In this document: positions 42,946 to 50,969 of the stretch, piece after piece
Layout: the number at the start of each line of letters is the position of its first letter
Numbering within the stretch: position 1 is the stretch's first letter
NCBI RefSeq assembly: GCF_008632955.1
Contig: NZ_CP043959.1
Span: forward strand, 2,418,001-2,482,000
Direction: 5' to 3'
Source: Streptomyces tendae
GTDB lineage: Bacteria; Actinomycetota; Actinomycetes; Streptomycetales; Streptomycetaceae
Length of the DNA stretch: 64,000 nt
Translations under genes and position numbers: made by a program
The notes under the pieces: model-generated
What the model was told of the DNA's origin: nothing
What the model saw: the letters and a program-made list of their open reading frames with translations, nothing else
Databases searched by the model: none

Positions 42946-43208
42946 GCAGAGCGTGATCGCGGGATGTAAAACCCGTCCTCCCCAAGCTCCCTTCCGCGGA
43001 AACCTAACCGCGCGAGAAATTCTCGTATTCCCGCCCCGTTCGCCCGCAGGTTCCCCGGCCCCGGGCCGTCGGCATTCCCCGGCCCGGCCGCCTTACAGCC
43101 GACTTACGGTCGAAAAGGGCAGGATGGAGGCAACACACCCACCCGTACCCCTGCCCGAGTGCGCGCTCTCGAAGGCCGCCGGGCCGGTCATGAGGAAGGA
43201 CAAGCGAC
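42946..43208 (+). promoter_or_regulatory. cutR upstream region with OmpR-type direct repeats
   Basis: CTTACAGCCGA (43092-43102) is followed directly by CTTACGGTCGA (43103-43113), an 11-bp tandem repeat with 9 of 11 identities. Tandem half-sites at 11-bp spacing are the usual target of OmpR-type regulators, so this is a likely CutR autoregulatory site. A/T-richer DNA at 43005-43035 may hold the promoter. Confidence 0.55.
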
Positions 43209-43862
43209 GTGCGTGTACTCGTCGTCGAGGACGAGCAGCTGCTCGCCGATGCGGTGGCCACCGGACTGCGCCGGGAGGCCATGGCCGTCGACGTCGTGTA
43301 CGACGGCGCGGCCGCCCTGGAGCGCATCGGCGTCAACGACTACGACGTGGTCGTCCTCGACCGCGACCTCCCCCTCGTGCACGGCGACGACGTCTGCCGC
43401 AAGATCGTCGAGCTCGGCATGCCGACCCGCGTGCTGATGCTCACCGCCTCCGGCGACGTCAGCGACCGCGTCGAGGGCCTGGAGATCGGCGCCGACGACT
43501 ACCTCCCCAAGCCCTTCGCGTTCAGCGAGCTGATCGCCCGCGTGCGGGCCCTCGGCCGGCGCACGAGCGTGCCCCTGCCGCCCGTCCTGGAGCGGGCCGG
43601 GATCAAGCTCGACCCCAACCGCCGCGAGGTCTTCCGCGACGGCAAGGAGGTGCAGCTCGCACCGAAGGAGTTCGCCGTGCTCGAGGTCCTCATGCGCAGC
43701 GAGGGCGCCGTGGTCTCCGCGGAGCAGCTGCTGGAGAAGGCCTGGGACGAGAACACCGACCCGTTCACCAACGTGGTGCGGGTCACCGTCATGACCCTGC
43801 GCCGCAAGCTGGGCGAGCCGCCGGTCATCGTGACCGTGCCCGGCTCCGGATACCGGATCTGA
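43209..43862 (+). CDS. cutR: Two-component response regulator CutR (OmpR family)
   Basis: 217 residues, the length known for CutR, from a GTG with AGGAAGGA upstream. The receiver domain is at 1-115 (VLVVEDEQLLADAV, phospho-acceptor Asp in VVVLDRDLPL near 51, Lys in YLPKPFAFSELIARV near 101). The winged-helix OmpR output domain follows at 125-217 (LAPKEFAVLEVLMRSEGAVVSAEQLLEKAWDENTDPFTNVVRVTVMTLRRKLG). It is paired with the CutS kinase gene 10 bp downstream. CutRS is a conserved Streptomyces system first linked to copper/tyrosinase and actinorhodin control and later to extracytoplasmic protein folding. Confidence 0.93.
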   Translation: MRVLVVEDEQLLADAVATGLRREAMAVDVVYDGAAALERIGVNDYDVVVLDRDLPLVHGDDVCRKIVELGMPTRVLMLTASGDVSDRVEGLEIGADDYLPKPFAFSELIARVRALGRRTSVPLPPVLERAGIKLDPNRREVFRDGKEVQLAPKEFAVLEVLMRSEGAVVSAEQLLEKAWDENTDPFTNVVRVTVMTLRRKLGEPPVIVTVPGSGYRI

Positions 43863-43872
43863 TCAACTGACC

Positions 43873-45117
43873 ATGGCTGCCACCCCCGCGCCCCCCACGG
43901 CGCCCCCCAAGCCCACCTGGGACCCTCGGTCGCCCACCCCGCTGCCCTGGCTGCGTCCCACCATCCGCATACGGCTCACGCTGCTGTACGGCGGCATGTT
44001 CCTGATCGCCGGCATCCTGCTGCTGTCGATCATCTACCTGCTCGCCGCGCAGGCCCTGCGCACCGGCAGCCAGCCGCTGTTCAAGATCGTCGACTTCGAC
44101 GGCCTCAAGGTCTCCAGCAACGACTGTCCGGGCATCGCCGACGGCAACCTCTCGCTGTCCGAGTTCAACTCGGCGATCAGCGAGTGCATCGACCACCAGC
44201 GCCAGGTCGCCCTGGACAACCTGCTCAGCCGCTCCCTGCTGGCGCTGCTCGGCCTCGCCGTCATCGCGTTCGCCTTCGGCTACGCCATGGCGGGCCGGGT
44301 GCTGTCGCCGCTGGGCCGGATCACCCGCACCGCCCGCGCGGTGGCCGGCTCGGACCTCTCCCGCCGGATCGAGCTGGACGGCCCGGACGACGAGCTGAAG
44401 GAGCTGGCCGACACCTTCGACGACATGCTGGAGCGCCTCCAGCGCGCGTTCACGGCCCAGCAGCGCTTCGTGGGCAACGCCTCCCACGAGCTGCGCACCC
44501 CGCTGGCCATCAACCGCACGCTGCTCGAGGTGCACCTCTCCGACCCCCAGGCGCCGGTGGAGCTCCAGCAGCTCGGCAAGACGCTGCTGGCCACCAACGA
44601 GCGCAGCGAACAGCTCGTCGAGGGCCTGCTGCTGCTCGCCCGCAGCGACAACCAGATCGTCGAGCGGGGTCCCGTCGACCTCGCCGAGGTGGCCGGGCAG
44701 GCCATCGACCAGGTCACCACGGAGGCGGACGCCCGGCATGTGGTGATCCGCAGCAGCCGCCACCCGGCGGTCGTCCAGGGCAACGGCGTGCTGCTGGAGC
44801 GGATCGCCCTGAACCTGGTGCAGAACGCGGTGCGGTACAACGTGCCGGAGGACGGCTGGGTGGAGGTCACGACCGAGGTCCAGCACGGGCAGGCGATCCT
44901 CGTGGTGTCCAACACGGGCCCGGTCGTCCCGGCGTACGAGATCGAGAACCTCTTCGAGCCGTTCCGCAGGCTGCGCACCGAGCGGACGGGCAGTGACAAG
45001 GGCGTGGGTCTGGGGCTGTCCATCGTGCGGTCGGTCGCCCGGGCGCACGGCGGGCACATCTACGCCCAGCCGAGAGAGGGAGGCGGGCTCGTGATGCGTG
45101 TCACCCTGCCGATCTGA
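43873..45117 (+). CDS. cutS: Sensor histidine kinase CutS
   Basis: 414 residues, matching CutS. The N-terminal TM helix is at about 38-58 (LLYGGMFLIAGILLLSIIYLL). The extracytoplasmic sensor of about 60 residues contains two cysteines (SSNDCPG and ISECIDH), and the second TM is at about 125-145 (LLALLGLAVIAFAFGYAMAG). Next come HAMP (RVLSPLGRITRTARAVAGSDLSRRI), HisKA with H box NASHELRTPLAINRTLLEV near residue 210, and HATPase with N box NLVQNAVRYN and G box GVGLGLSIV. The cysteine pair is the proposed thiol-redox sensor of CutS. Confidence 0.93.
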   Translation: MAATPAPPTAPPKPTWDPRSPTPLPWLRPTIRIRLTLLYGGMFLIAGILLLSIIYLLAAQALRTGSQPLFKIVDFDGLKVSSNDCPGIADGNLSLSEFNSAISECIDHQRQVALDNLLSRSLLALLGLAVIAFAFGYAMAGRVLSPLGRITRTARAVAGSDLSRRIELDGPDDELKELADTFDDMLERLQRAFTAQQRFVGNASHELRTPLAINRTLLEVHLSDPQAPVELQQLGKTLLATNERSEQLVEGLLLLARSDNQIVERGPVDLAEVAGQAIDQVTTEADARHVVIRSSRHPAVVQGNGVLLERIALNLVQNAVRYNVPEDGWVEVTTEVQHGQAILVVSNTGPVVPAYEIENLFEPFRRLRTERTGSDKGVGLGLSIVRSVARAHGGHIYAQPREGGGLVMRVTLPI

Positions 45118-45509
45118 CATCATGCCCCGTCCCCGACATGTGTTCGCTCTGCGCGGAATTTTCGCGTCGCTCCGCAATCGAATTCATGTGTGATCGATCA
45201 CAGGTGGGCCGATTCGGCCATCTACTCTCCGTGATCATGAGTGCCGCCGTAAGGCCGGAAAAGTCCCGGTTTTCAGGGGCCTCCATCACGGGAAGTACAC
45301 GGTGAGGTGCCTTTGAAGTGCGGCATCGGGACCGTGTACGGTCCCCTTCGCCATCCAAGCCGATCACTCGTGAGGAGTCCGGTTGGGTGTCGATTGAGTA
45401 ACAGACCTTGATGTGAGGCAAAATCTCCGCCTCAGGTCGGGCACAAGTCCGGCCTCTCACGCGTTACGTGCGCTGGAGACACCGCATACACCCAGAGGGG
45501 GAGAGCGAC
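45118..45509 (+). promoter_or_regulatory. Long leader between cutS and the DUF4193 gene
   Basis: 392 bp without a gene. It holds a perfect 14-bp palindrome TGTGATCGATCACA (45189-45202), a GGGACCG-TGTA-CGGTCCC hairpin (45328-45345) and a TGAGGC/GCCTCA hairpin around 45412-45435. GAGGGGGAGAG is the ribosome site. The palindrome resembles a Crp-type site with a shortened centre. No -10/-35 pair stands out. Confidence 0.45.
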
Positions 45510-45806
45510 ATGGCTACCGACTACGACACTCCACGCAAGACCGACGACGACGTCGACTCGGACAGCTTGGAAGAGCTGAAGGCCCGGCGGAACGACAAGT
45601 CGGCCTCGGCCGTGGATGTCGACGAGTTCGAGGCCGCGGAAGGCCTGGAACTGCCCGGTGCGGACCTCTCGAACGAAGAGCTGGCCGTCCGGGTCCTGCC
45701 CAAGCAGCAGGACGAGTTCACCTGCATGAGCTGCTTCCTGGTGCACCACCGCAGCCAGCTGGCCCGCGAGAAGAACGGCCAGCCGATCTGCCGCGACTGC
45801 GACTGA
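45510..45806 (+). CDS. DUF4193 family zinc-ribbon-like protein
   Basis: 98 residues. The acidic N-terminal half (DDDVDSDSLEELKARRNDKSASAVDVDEFEAAEG) and the C-terminal block DEFTCMSCFLVHHRSQLAREKNGQPICRDCD define DUF4193, conserved in actinobacteria. The two CxxC pairs (TCMSC and ICRDC) can bind one zinc ion. The role is unknown; a small RNA polymerase- or ribosome-associated protein would fit its composition, but that is a guess. Confidence 0.92.
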   Translation: MATDYDTPRKTDDDVDSDSLEELKARRNDKSASAVDVDEFEAAEGLELPGADLSNEELAVRVLPKQQDEFTCMSCFLVHHRSQLAREKNGQPICRDCD

Positions 45807-45819
45807 GGCGGGGTCGGCC

Positions 45820-46764
45820 GTGACTGGCTCGACCCCACCGCGGAAGCGCCGCTTCTTCTCGAAGGGAGCGGACCAAGGGTCCTCCGAGGGCCCACAGCAC
45901 GACACGCGTGACCGAGAGCGAGGCTGGACCGGATCCGGGTCGGCCTCGCTCGAAGCGCCGGCCGGCCGGGGTGACCTCCCGGCATCCCTGGAGGTCACCG
46001 CGCCCGTGGCGCGCAGACGTACCGCCGTCGTCCGTGAGAAGGCCCGGGAAGGCGTCCGCAAGGGCGGAGCCCGCGCCCGCGCGGCGTTGGCGCACCTCGC
46101 CGACCGGATCATCGACATCGCCCCGCGCGTGCCCGTACGGGACCTCGCGACGCTGCGGGAGCAGTTCCCCGGGCTCGGGCCCGAGGAGCTCGCCGACAAG
46201 CTCGTGGCGGGCGCCGCGAAGGCCACCGCGACGGTCGGGGCCGGAGTCGGCGCGGCGGCCATGATGCCCCTGCCGCCCGCGATGCCGACGGAGCTGGCGG
46301 CGGAGATCACCGGCGTCGCCGCGATCGAGCTGAAGCTCATCGCCGAACTGCACGAGGTCTACGGCGTACGCCCGGCGGGCGGCCTGGCCCAGCGCAGCAC
46401 CGTCTACCTCAACTCCTGGTCCCAGGAGCGGGGAGTCGAGGCGACCAAGCCCTCCACCGTGAGCGCGGCGCTGAACAGCCGCATGAAGCGCGAGCTGCGC
46501 CAGCGGATCATGAAGCGCACGGTGCGCAACCTGCCGAACCTGATGCCGTTCCTCGTGGGAGCGGCCGTGGGAGCCGTCATGAACCGGCGCGACACCAGAA
46601 AGCTCGCCACCCGCATCCGTGACGACCTGCGCAAGGTCCAGGTGCCCTGGGACGCGCTGCCCGCGCTCCCGGCGCTGGAGCGTCCCCACGACGTCCTGCC
46701 CGAGGACGCCCTGAAGGAGCTGGGCGGCCGTCCCCGGAAGGACGACGGGCACTCCGCCCCCTGA
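45820..46764 (+). CDS. Conserved hypothetical protein
   Basis: 314 residues from a GTG at 45820, 13 bp after the DUF4193 gene. The N-terminal 75 residues are low complexity and basic. The middle part (residues about 95-250) is conserved-looking with two moderately hydrophobic segments (LVAGAAKATATVGAGVGAAAMMPLPPAM and NLMPFLVGAAVGAVM) that could insert in or attach to a membrane. LAADIxGVAAIELKLIAELHEVYGV-like sequence is reminiscent of EcsC-type proteins, but I am not certain. It is convergent with the DUF3093 gene through a terminator. Confidence 0.7.
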   Translation: MTGSTPPRKRRFFSKGADQGSSEGPQHDTRDRERGWTGSGSASLEAPAGRGDLPASLEVTAPVARRRTAVVREKAREGVRKGGARARAALAHLADRIIDIAPRVPVRDLATLREQFPGLGPEELADKLVAGAAKATATVGAGVGAAAMMPLPPAMPTELAAEITGVAAIELKLIAELHEVYGVRPAGGLAQRSTVYLNSWSQERGVEATKPSTVSAALNSRMKRELRQRIMKRTVRNLPNLMPFLVGAAVGAVMNRRDTRKLATRIRDDLRKVQVPWDALPALPALERPHDVLPEDALKELGGRPRKDDGHSAP

Positions 46765-46773
46765 GACCTCCCC

Positions 46774-46799
46774 CGTGCGGGCGACATCCCGCCCGCACG
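46774..46799. terminator. Bidirectional terminator
   Basis: CGTGCGGGC and GCCCGCACG form a perfect 9-bp stem with an 8-nt loop between two convergent genes. Confidence 0.75.
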
Positions 46800-46850
46800 T
46801 CCCTACGTCCCTTCCCGTACGCGTGGCGCTCGTGCTGTGCGCGCGGGCGC

Positions 46851-47321
46851 CTAGGAGGCGTCCGCCGCGTCCTTCGCCGCCCGGAGCGCCTGCGTAAGCC
46901 GCTCGGGCTCACGGGTCGACAGGAAGACGTAGGGAGTGGGGTCCGCCGGGTCCGTGACGTCCACGCGCAGCGCACCCGGAATGTACGCCCGCAGCAGCAT
47001 GAAGGCGCGCGGGTCGGCCTTGGGGCCACGCCAGGCGCGGGCCTCCTCCGCGTCCAGGATCTCGGCGGCGCCGAGCGCCGCCACCGGGATCTTCGCGTCG
47101 CCCGCGATCAGATGACCGCTCACGACGCGGATCCGCACCGAGCCGTACGCGCTCACCACGACCGCCGCCGCGGCGGTGCCGCCGGCCAGCCCGGCCAGCA
47201 TCGGCAGGGTGCCGAACGGCAGCATGATCAACGCGAGGGAGAGCCCGGCCAGGAGGGACAAGAACCACCAGGAGCGGGGCGCGGTGAGACGTTCTTCGTA
47301 CGGGGCGGCGGAGAGCTGCAT
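46851..47321 (-). CDS. DUF3093 family membrane protein
   Basis: 156 residues from the ATG at 47321. MQLSAAPYEERLTAPRSWWFLSLLAGLSLALIMLPFGTLPMLAGLAGGTAAAAVVV contains two adjacent TM helices, followed by YGSVRIRVVSGHLIAGDAKIPVAALGAAEILDAEEARAWRGPKADPRAFMLLRAYIPGALRVDVTDPADPTPYVFLSTREPERL. This is DUF3093, present beside dut in many actinobacteria. Its function is unknown. Only 92 bp separate it from the divergent thioesterase gene, so their promoters overlap. Confidence 0.85.
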   Translation of the reverse strand: MQLSAAPYEERLTAPRSWWFLSLLAGLSLALIMLPFGTLPMLAGLAGGTAAAAVVVSAYGSVRIRVVSGHLIAGDAKIPVAALGAAEILDAEEARAWRGPKADPRAFMLLRAYIPGALRVDVTDPADPTPYVFLSTREPERLTQALRAAKDAADAS

Positions 47322-47413
47322 GAACCCAAGCTTGGCACGCTCCCCGCGGGCCTCCGGCTCCAGGGCGGGCGCGTGCGGAGCACCCACAGGGCGGGCGGGT
47401 AAGGTTCGCGCCT

Positions 47414-47998
47414 GTGAGTGGTAATTCCGCAGCTCTTCAGCCCCCCGCCGACGCCGTACCGCCCGTCCGTCACGCCGACGCCCCCGCACCCGGTGAGCTC
47501 CTGGGCGCGCACTACGGGCAGTGCTTCGGATGCGGCGACGAGCAGCCGCACGGGCTGCACCTCGAGGCGCGCGCCGGTGAAGGCGTGTCGATCACCGCCG
47601 AGTTCACCGTGCAGCGGGCCCACCAGGGAGCCCCCGGCCTCGCCCACGGCGGCGTGCTGGCCACCGCCCTGGACGAGGCGCTCGGCTCGCTCAACTGGCT
47701 GCTGCGCACGATCGCGGTGACCGGCCGGCTGGAGACCGACTTCGTGCAGCCCGTGCCGGTCGGCACCGTGCTGCACCTGGAGGCGGAGGTGACGGCCGTG
47801 GCGGGACGCAAGATCTACTGCACCGCCACCGGGCGGATCGGCGGCCCCGAGGGCCCCGTCGCCGTCCGCGCGGACGCGCTGTTCATCGAGGTCAAGGTCG
47901 ACCACTTCATCGACCACGGCCGCCAGGAGGAGATCCGGGCCGCCATGGAGGACCCCGACCAGGTCCGCCGGGCCCGCGCCTTCGAGGTGAACCCGTGA
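47414..47998 (+). CDS. PaaI/hotdog-fold thioesterase family protein
   Basis: 194 residues from a GTG. The hotdog domain is at about 65-185: QCFGCGDEQPHGLHL precedes it, HQGAPGLAHGGVLATALDEALGSLNWLL is the active-site helix (HGG..DEA), and VPVGTVLHLEAEVTAVAGRKIYCTATGRI completes the sheet. It probably hydrolyses acyl-CoA or acyl-ACP thioesters. TAAGGT lies 8 bp before the GTG and there is no Shine-Dalgarno, so it looks leaderless. Its end overlaps the dut start (GTGA), a conserved coupling. Confidence 0.85.
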   Translation: MSGNSAALQPPADAVPPVRHADAPAPGELLGAHYGQCFGCGDEQPHGLHLEARAGEGVSITAEFTVQRAHQGAPGLAHGGVLATALDEALGSLNWLLRTIAVTGRLETDFVQPVPVGTVLHLEAEVTAVAGRKIYCTATGRIGGPEGPVAVRADALFIEVKVDHFIDHGRQEEIRAAMEDPDQVRRARAFEVNP

Positions 47999-48555
47999 GC
48001 GAGCCGGCCGGCGGCGCACTTGAGGTGCGGATCCGGCGCATCGACCCGGACGTACCGCTTCCGGCGTACGAGCACCCGGGCGACGCGGGGGCCGATCTGC
48101 GCACCACCGAGGCCCGCGTGCTGGAGCCCGGTGAGCGGGCCGTGCTGCCCACCGGGGTGTCTGTCGCGCTCCCCGAGGGGTACGCGGCTTTCGTGCACCC
48201 GCGATCCGGTCTCGCCGCCCGCTGTGGCGTCGCCCTGGTGAATGCCCCGGGGACGATTGATGCCGGGTACCGTGGGGAGATCAAGGTGATCGTGGTGAAT
48301 CTCGACCCGCGCGAGGCCGTGCGGTTCGAGCGCTTCGACCGGATTGCCCAACTGGTCGTCCAGAAGGTCGAGAGGGTGCGCTTCGTGTCGGTCGCGGAGC
48401 TTCCTGTCTCGGCCAGGGCCGAGGGGGGCTTCGGATCCACCGGCGGCCATGCCGCGGTGGAAGGTAAGAGCGGCACAAGCGTTCAGGCCGCCGTGGGCGG
48501 TGCAGCGGGTGGGAATCGATACGCTTCGGTCGTATCCGACCGGGAAGGACAGTGA
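47995..48555 (+). CDS. dut: dUTP diphosphatase
   Basis: 186 residues. All five trimeric dUTPase motifs are present: I AYEHPGDAGADL near 24, II VHPRSGLAAR near 67, III NAPGTIDAGYRGEIKVIVVN near 83 with the catalytic Asp, IV RIAQLVV near 117, V EGGFGSTG near 142. It converts dUTP to dUMP and keeps uracil out of DNA. About 35 residues of variable sequence follow motif V, longer than in most bacterial enzymes. It overlaps the thioesterase gene by 4 bp and the DUF3710 gene follows by 1 bp. Confidence 0.95.
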   Translation: MSEPAGGALEVRIRRIDPDVPLPAYEHPGDAGADLRTTEARVLEPGERAVLPTGVSVALPEGYAAFVHPRSGLAARCGVALVNAPGTIDAGYRGEIKVIVVNLDPREAVRFERFDRIAQLVVQKVERVRFVSVAELPVSARAEGGFGSTGGHAAVEGKSGTSVQAAVGGAAGGNRYASVVSDREGQ

Positions 48556-48556
48556 C

Positions 48557-49312
48557 GTGTTCGGACGTCGCAAGAAGACGGATGCCGCCGACGGTGCGGC
48601 CGGCGAGGCCGAGCAGGTCGTCGACGGTGTCGACGCTGAGGCGGACGGGGAGGCCGGGCGGCTGAGGCTCGAGCCCGCGCCGCGGCCCGACGGGCCGTGG
48701 GACAGCTCCGAGGTCCGCGAACCCGGCGAGGGCCGGGTCGATCTGGGCGGCCTGTTCGTGCCCGGTGTGGACGGCATGGAACTGCGCGTGGAGGTCGCGG
48801 GCGACGCGATCGTCGCGGCGACCGTCGTGCTGCGGGACAGCGCCATCCAGCTGCAGGCCTTCGCCGCGCCCAAGCGTGAGGGCATCTGGGGCGAGGTGCG
48901 CGAGGAGATCGCGACCGGCATCACCCAGCAGGGCGGCATCATCGACGAGGTCGAGGGCCCGCTCGGCTGGGAGCTGCGCGCCCAGGTTCCGGTGCAGCTG
49001 CCGGACGGAACCGGCGGCTTCCAGGTCGTGCGGTTCGTCGGCGTGGACGGCCCCCGCTGGTTCCTGCGCGGTGTGATCTCCGGTCAGGGCGCGGTGCAGC
49101 CGCAGGCCGCAGGACTGCTGGAGCAGATCTTCCGGGACACCGTGGTGGTGCGCGGTGAGGGCCCGATGGCCCCGCGCGACCCGATCGTCCTGAAGCTGCC
49201 GAACGACGCGCAGATGGTCCCCGAGAGCGTGCAGCAGGAGGAGGGTGGCTCCCGCTTCGCCGGCGGAATGAGCCGCCTCCAGCGCGGGCCGGAGATCACC
49301 GAGGTCCGCTGA
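48557..49312 (+). CDS. DUF3710 family protein
   Basis: 251 residues from a GTG one base after dut. The basic N-terminus (VFGRRKKTDAADG) leads to an acidic linker. The DUF3710 domain is at about 50-240: GPWDSSEVREPGEGRVDLGGLFVPG, LQAFAAPKREGIWGEVREEIATGI, VDGPRWFLRGVISGQGA and DTVVVRGEGPMAPRDPIVLKLP. The family is fused or linked to OB-fold proteins and dut in actinobacteria. Its function is unknown. Confidence 0.92.
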   Translation: MFGRRKKTDAADGAAGEAEQVVDGVDAEADGEAGRLRLEPAPRPDGPWDSSEVREPGEGRVDLGGLFVPGVDGMELRVEVAGDAIVAATVVLRDSAIQLQAFAAPKREGIWGEVREEIATGITQQGGIIDEVEGPLGWELRAQVPVQLPDGTGGFQVVRFVGVDGPRWFLRGVISGQGAVQPQAAGLLEQIFRDTVVVRGEGPMAPRDPIVLKLPNDAQMVPESVQQEEGGSRFAGGMSRLQRGPEITEVR

Positions 49313-49319
49313 ACCCGCG

Positions 49320-49348
49320 CCGGAGCGGGTCTGTGCCGCTCGCTCCGG
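49320..49348 (+). terminator. Hairpin after the DUF3710 gene
   Basis: CCGGAGCG and CGCTCCGG form a perfect 8-bp stem with a 13-nt loop, eight bases past the stop. Confidence 0.5.
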
Positions 49349-49399
49349 TCCCGGTTCCTTCCCCCGCCCTCCGGCCCCGGTCCCTTCCGGCCGGCCCTG

Positions 49400-49672
49400 G
49401 AGGCGGCCTGCCCCGGCCGGCCGCTTCCGGCGGGTGCCGGGCGAAGTCGGCTTTGGTGGCAGGTCCGCGCGGAGGGCCGTAGGGGCTCGGCGGCACAGGC
49501 GCCGCTGCGGGTCGCTTGCGGCAGAGCTGGTATCGCGGCCGGCGCACGCCGCGAGGGCGTGACTCGCGAAGTGCTCAGGCGCCGCTGTGGGCTGCGCGCT
49601 CCAGACTCGGTGCCTTGTGATCCGGCCTCCGAGGCGGCCTGCCCCGGCCCGGCCGCTTCCGGTGGGTGCCGG
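49400..49672. repeat. Imperfect 41-bp direct repeat in a 479-bp gap
   Basis: 49400-49440 and 49631-49672 are near-identical (GAGGCGGCCTGCCCCGGCC, then GGCCGCTTCCGG, GGGTGCCGG), differing by one inserted C and one or two substitutions. CAGGCGCCGCTG followed by GGG also occurs twice, near 49497 and 49574. Nothing in 49349-49791 looks coding. The region may be an old duplication. Confidence 0.6.
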
Positions 49673-49791
49673 AGTGGGGGGGCAGGGCCGGCCGCAGGGG
49701 TCGGTGTGGCCCAACTCGGCTGCGTCGGCCAGGTGGTTCGGTGGTGAAATCCGCTGTCGGCCGCTGTCGGCGCTGTGTCAGGATCCGGCGC

Positions 49792-50820
49792 ATGTCAGTT
49801 CGCTACCCGCGCCCCCTGCGTCCCGGTGACCGTGTCGGTGTGACCGCTCCGTCCAGCGGTGTCCCGAAGCCCCTGCTCGCGCGGCTGGACGTCGCTCTCC
49901 GGGACCTGCGCGCACACGGGTACGACGTCGTCGTCGGGGAGTGCCTGGACGGCTCCGGGCACGTCAGCGCCCCGGCCGCCGACCGTGCGCGCGAGCTGAC
50001 GGCGATGCTGACCGACCCCGCCGTCAGGGCCGTGGTGCCGCCGTGGGGCGGGGAGACCGCCGTCGACCTGATCCCGCTGCTCGACTGGGACCGGCTGCGC
50101 GAGGCGGAGCCGACCTGGCTCGTCGGCTACTCCGACCTCTCGACCCTGATCACCCCGCTGACGCTGCTCACCGGCACGGCGACGCTGCACGGCAACAACC
50201 TGATGGACACGCCCTACCACGTGCCCGAGGGGCTGCTGTCGTGGCTGGACGTCGTCGCCGCTCCCGCGGGTCACCGGTTCACCCAGACCCCGCCCGGCCG
50301 CCACCGGACCGTCGGCTTCGACGACTTCGCCGCCTTCCCCCACGTACGGGAGTACACGCTCGACGCGCGGGGCACCTGGACCCGGCTGGACGGCGACGGC
50401 CCCGTGGAGGCCGAGGGCAGGCTGATCGGTGGCTGCGTCGAGACGCTGTGCAACCTCGCGGGCACGCCGTACCTCGACGTGTCGGCCTTCGCCCGCGACG
50501 AGGCGCCGGAAGGGCTCCTCGTGTACGTGGAGGCGGCCGAGGACAACGCCTACACCACCTGCCGGAACCTGCACGGCATGCGGCTGGCCGGGTTCTTCGA
50601 CCACGCCAACGCGATCCTCGTCGGCCGGACCGGCGCGCCGGACGCCGCCTCGCTCAGCCAGCACGAAGCCGTCCTGGACGCCCTCGGCTCCCTGGGCGTG
50701 CCGATCGTCGCGGACGTCGAGTGCGGCCACGTCCCGCCCCACATGCCGATCGTCAACGGGGCCCGCGGCCGGGTCGTGCACGCACCGGGGCGCAGCGAGC
50801 TGACGCAGACGTTGGACTGA
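49792..50820 (+). CDS. S66-family LD-carboxypeptidase / MccF-like serine peptidase
   Basis: 342 residues from the ATG at 49792 (AGGAT upstream). PLRPGDRVGVTAPSSGVP near residue 7, WGGETAVDLIPLLDW and the nucleophile in VGYSDLSTL near 113 mark family S66. The catalytic Glu lies in LVYVEAAEDN near 243 and the His in ECGHVPPHMPI near 312. The family either trims tetrapeptide stems in peptidoglycan recycling (LdcA) or cleaves acyl-AMP amide toxins such as microcin C7 (MccF). No signal peptide is present. I cannot separate the two roles from sequence. Confidence 0.9.
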   Translation: MSVRYPRPLRPGDRVGVTAPSSGVPKPLLARLDVALRDLRAHGYDVVVGECLDGSGHVSAPAADRARELTAMLTDPAVRAVVPPWGGETAVDLIPLLDWDRLREAEPTWLVGYSDLSTLITPLTLLTGTATLHGNNLMDTPYHVPEGLLSWLDVVAAPAGHRFTQTPPGRHRTVGFDDFAAFPHVREYTLDARGTWTRLDGDGPVEAEGRLIGGCVETLCNLAGTPYLDVSAFARDEAPEGLLVYVEAAEDNAYTTCRNLHGMRLAGFFDHANAILVGRTGAPDAASLSQHEAVLDALGSLGVPIVADVECGHVPPHMPIVNGARGRVVHAPGRSELTQTLD

Positions 50821-50877
50821 CGTCGAGGGCGCGGCTCCCGTCCGGGAGCCGCCGTCCCCGTATTCGTGCGCGGGCCC

Positions 50878-50906
50878 TTGACGGTGAATTGGTCTGGACC
50901 TACCGT
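50878..50906 (+). promoter_or_regulatory. Promoter with DasR-like site upstream of the secreted lyase
   Basis: TTGACG (50878-50883) and TACCGT (50901-50906) are exactly 17 bp apart. The spacer contains TTGGTCTGGACCTA (50889-50902), close to the TGGTCTAGACCA-type DasR/HutC operator. Binding there would block the promoter. Confidence 0.6.
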
Positions 50907-50969
50907 GCCGGGTCATCCGGGCGTTCAAAAGGACGCCCTCTGTTCACGTACGAGAACGGATGGCCCCAC

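Noticed and set aside
45189..45202. Calling TGTGATCGATCACA a true Crp site
   Set aside because: The half-sites match but the spacer is 4 instead of 6 bp, so it is reported only as a palindrome.
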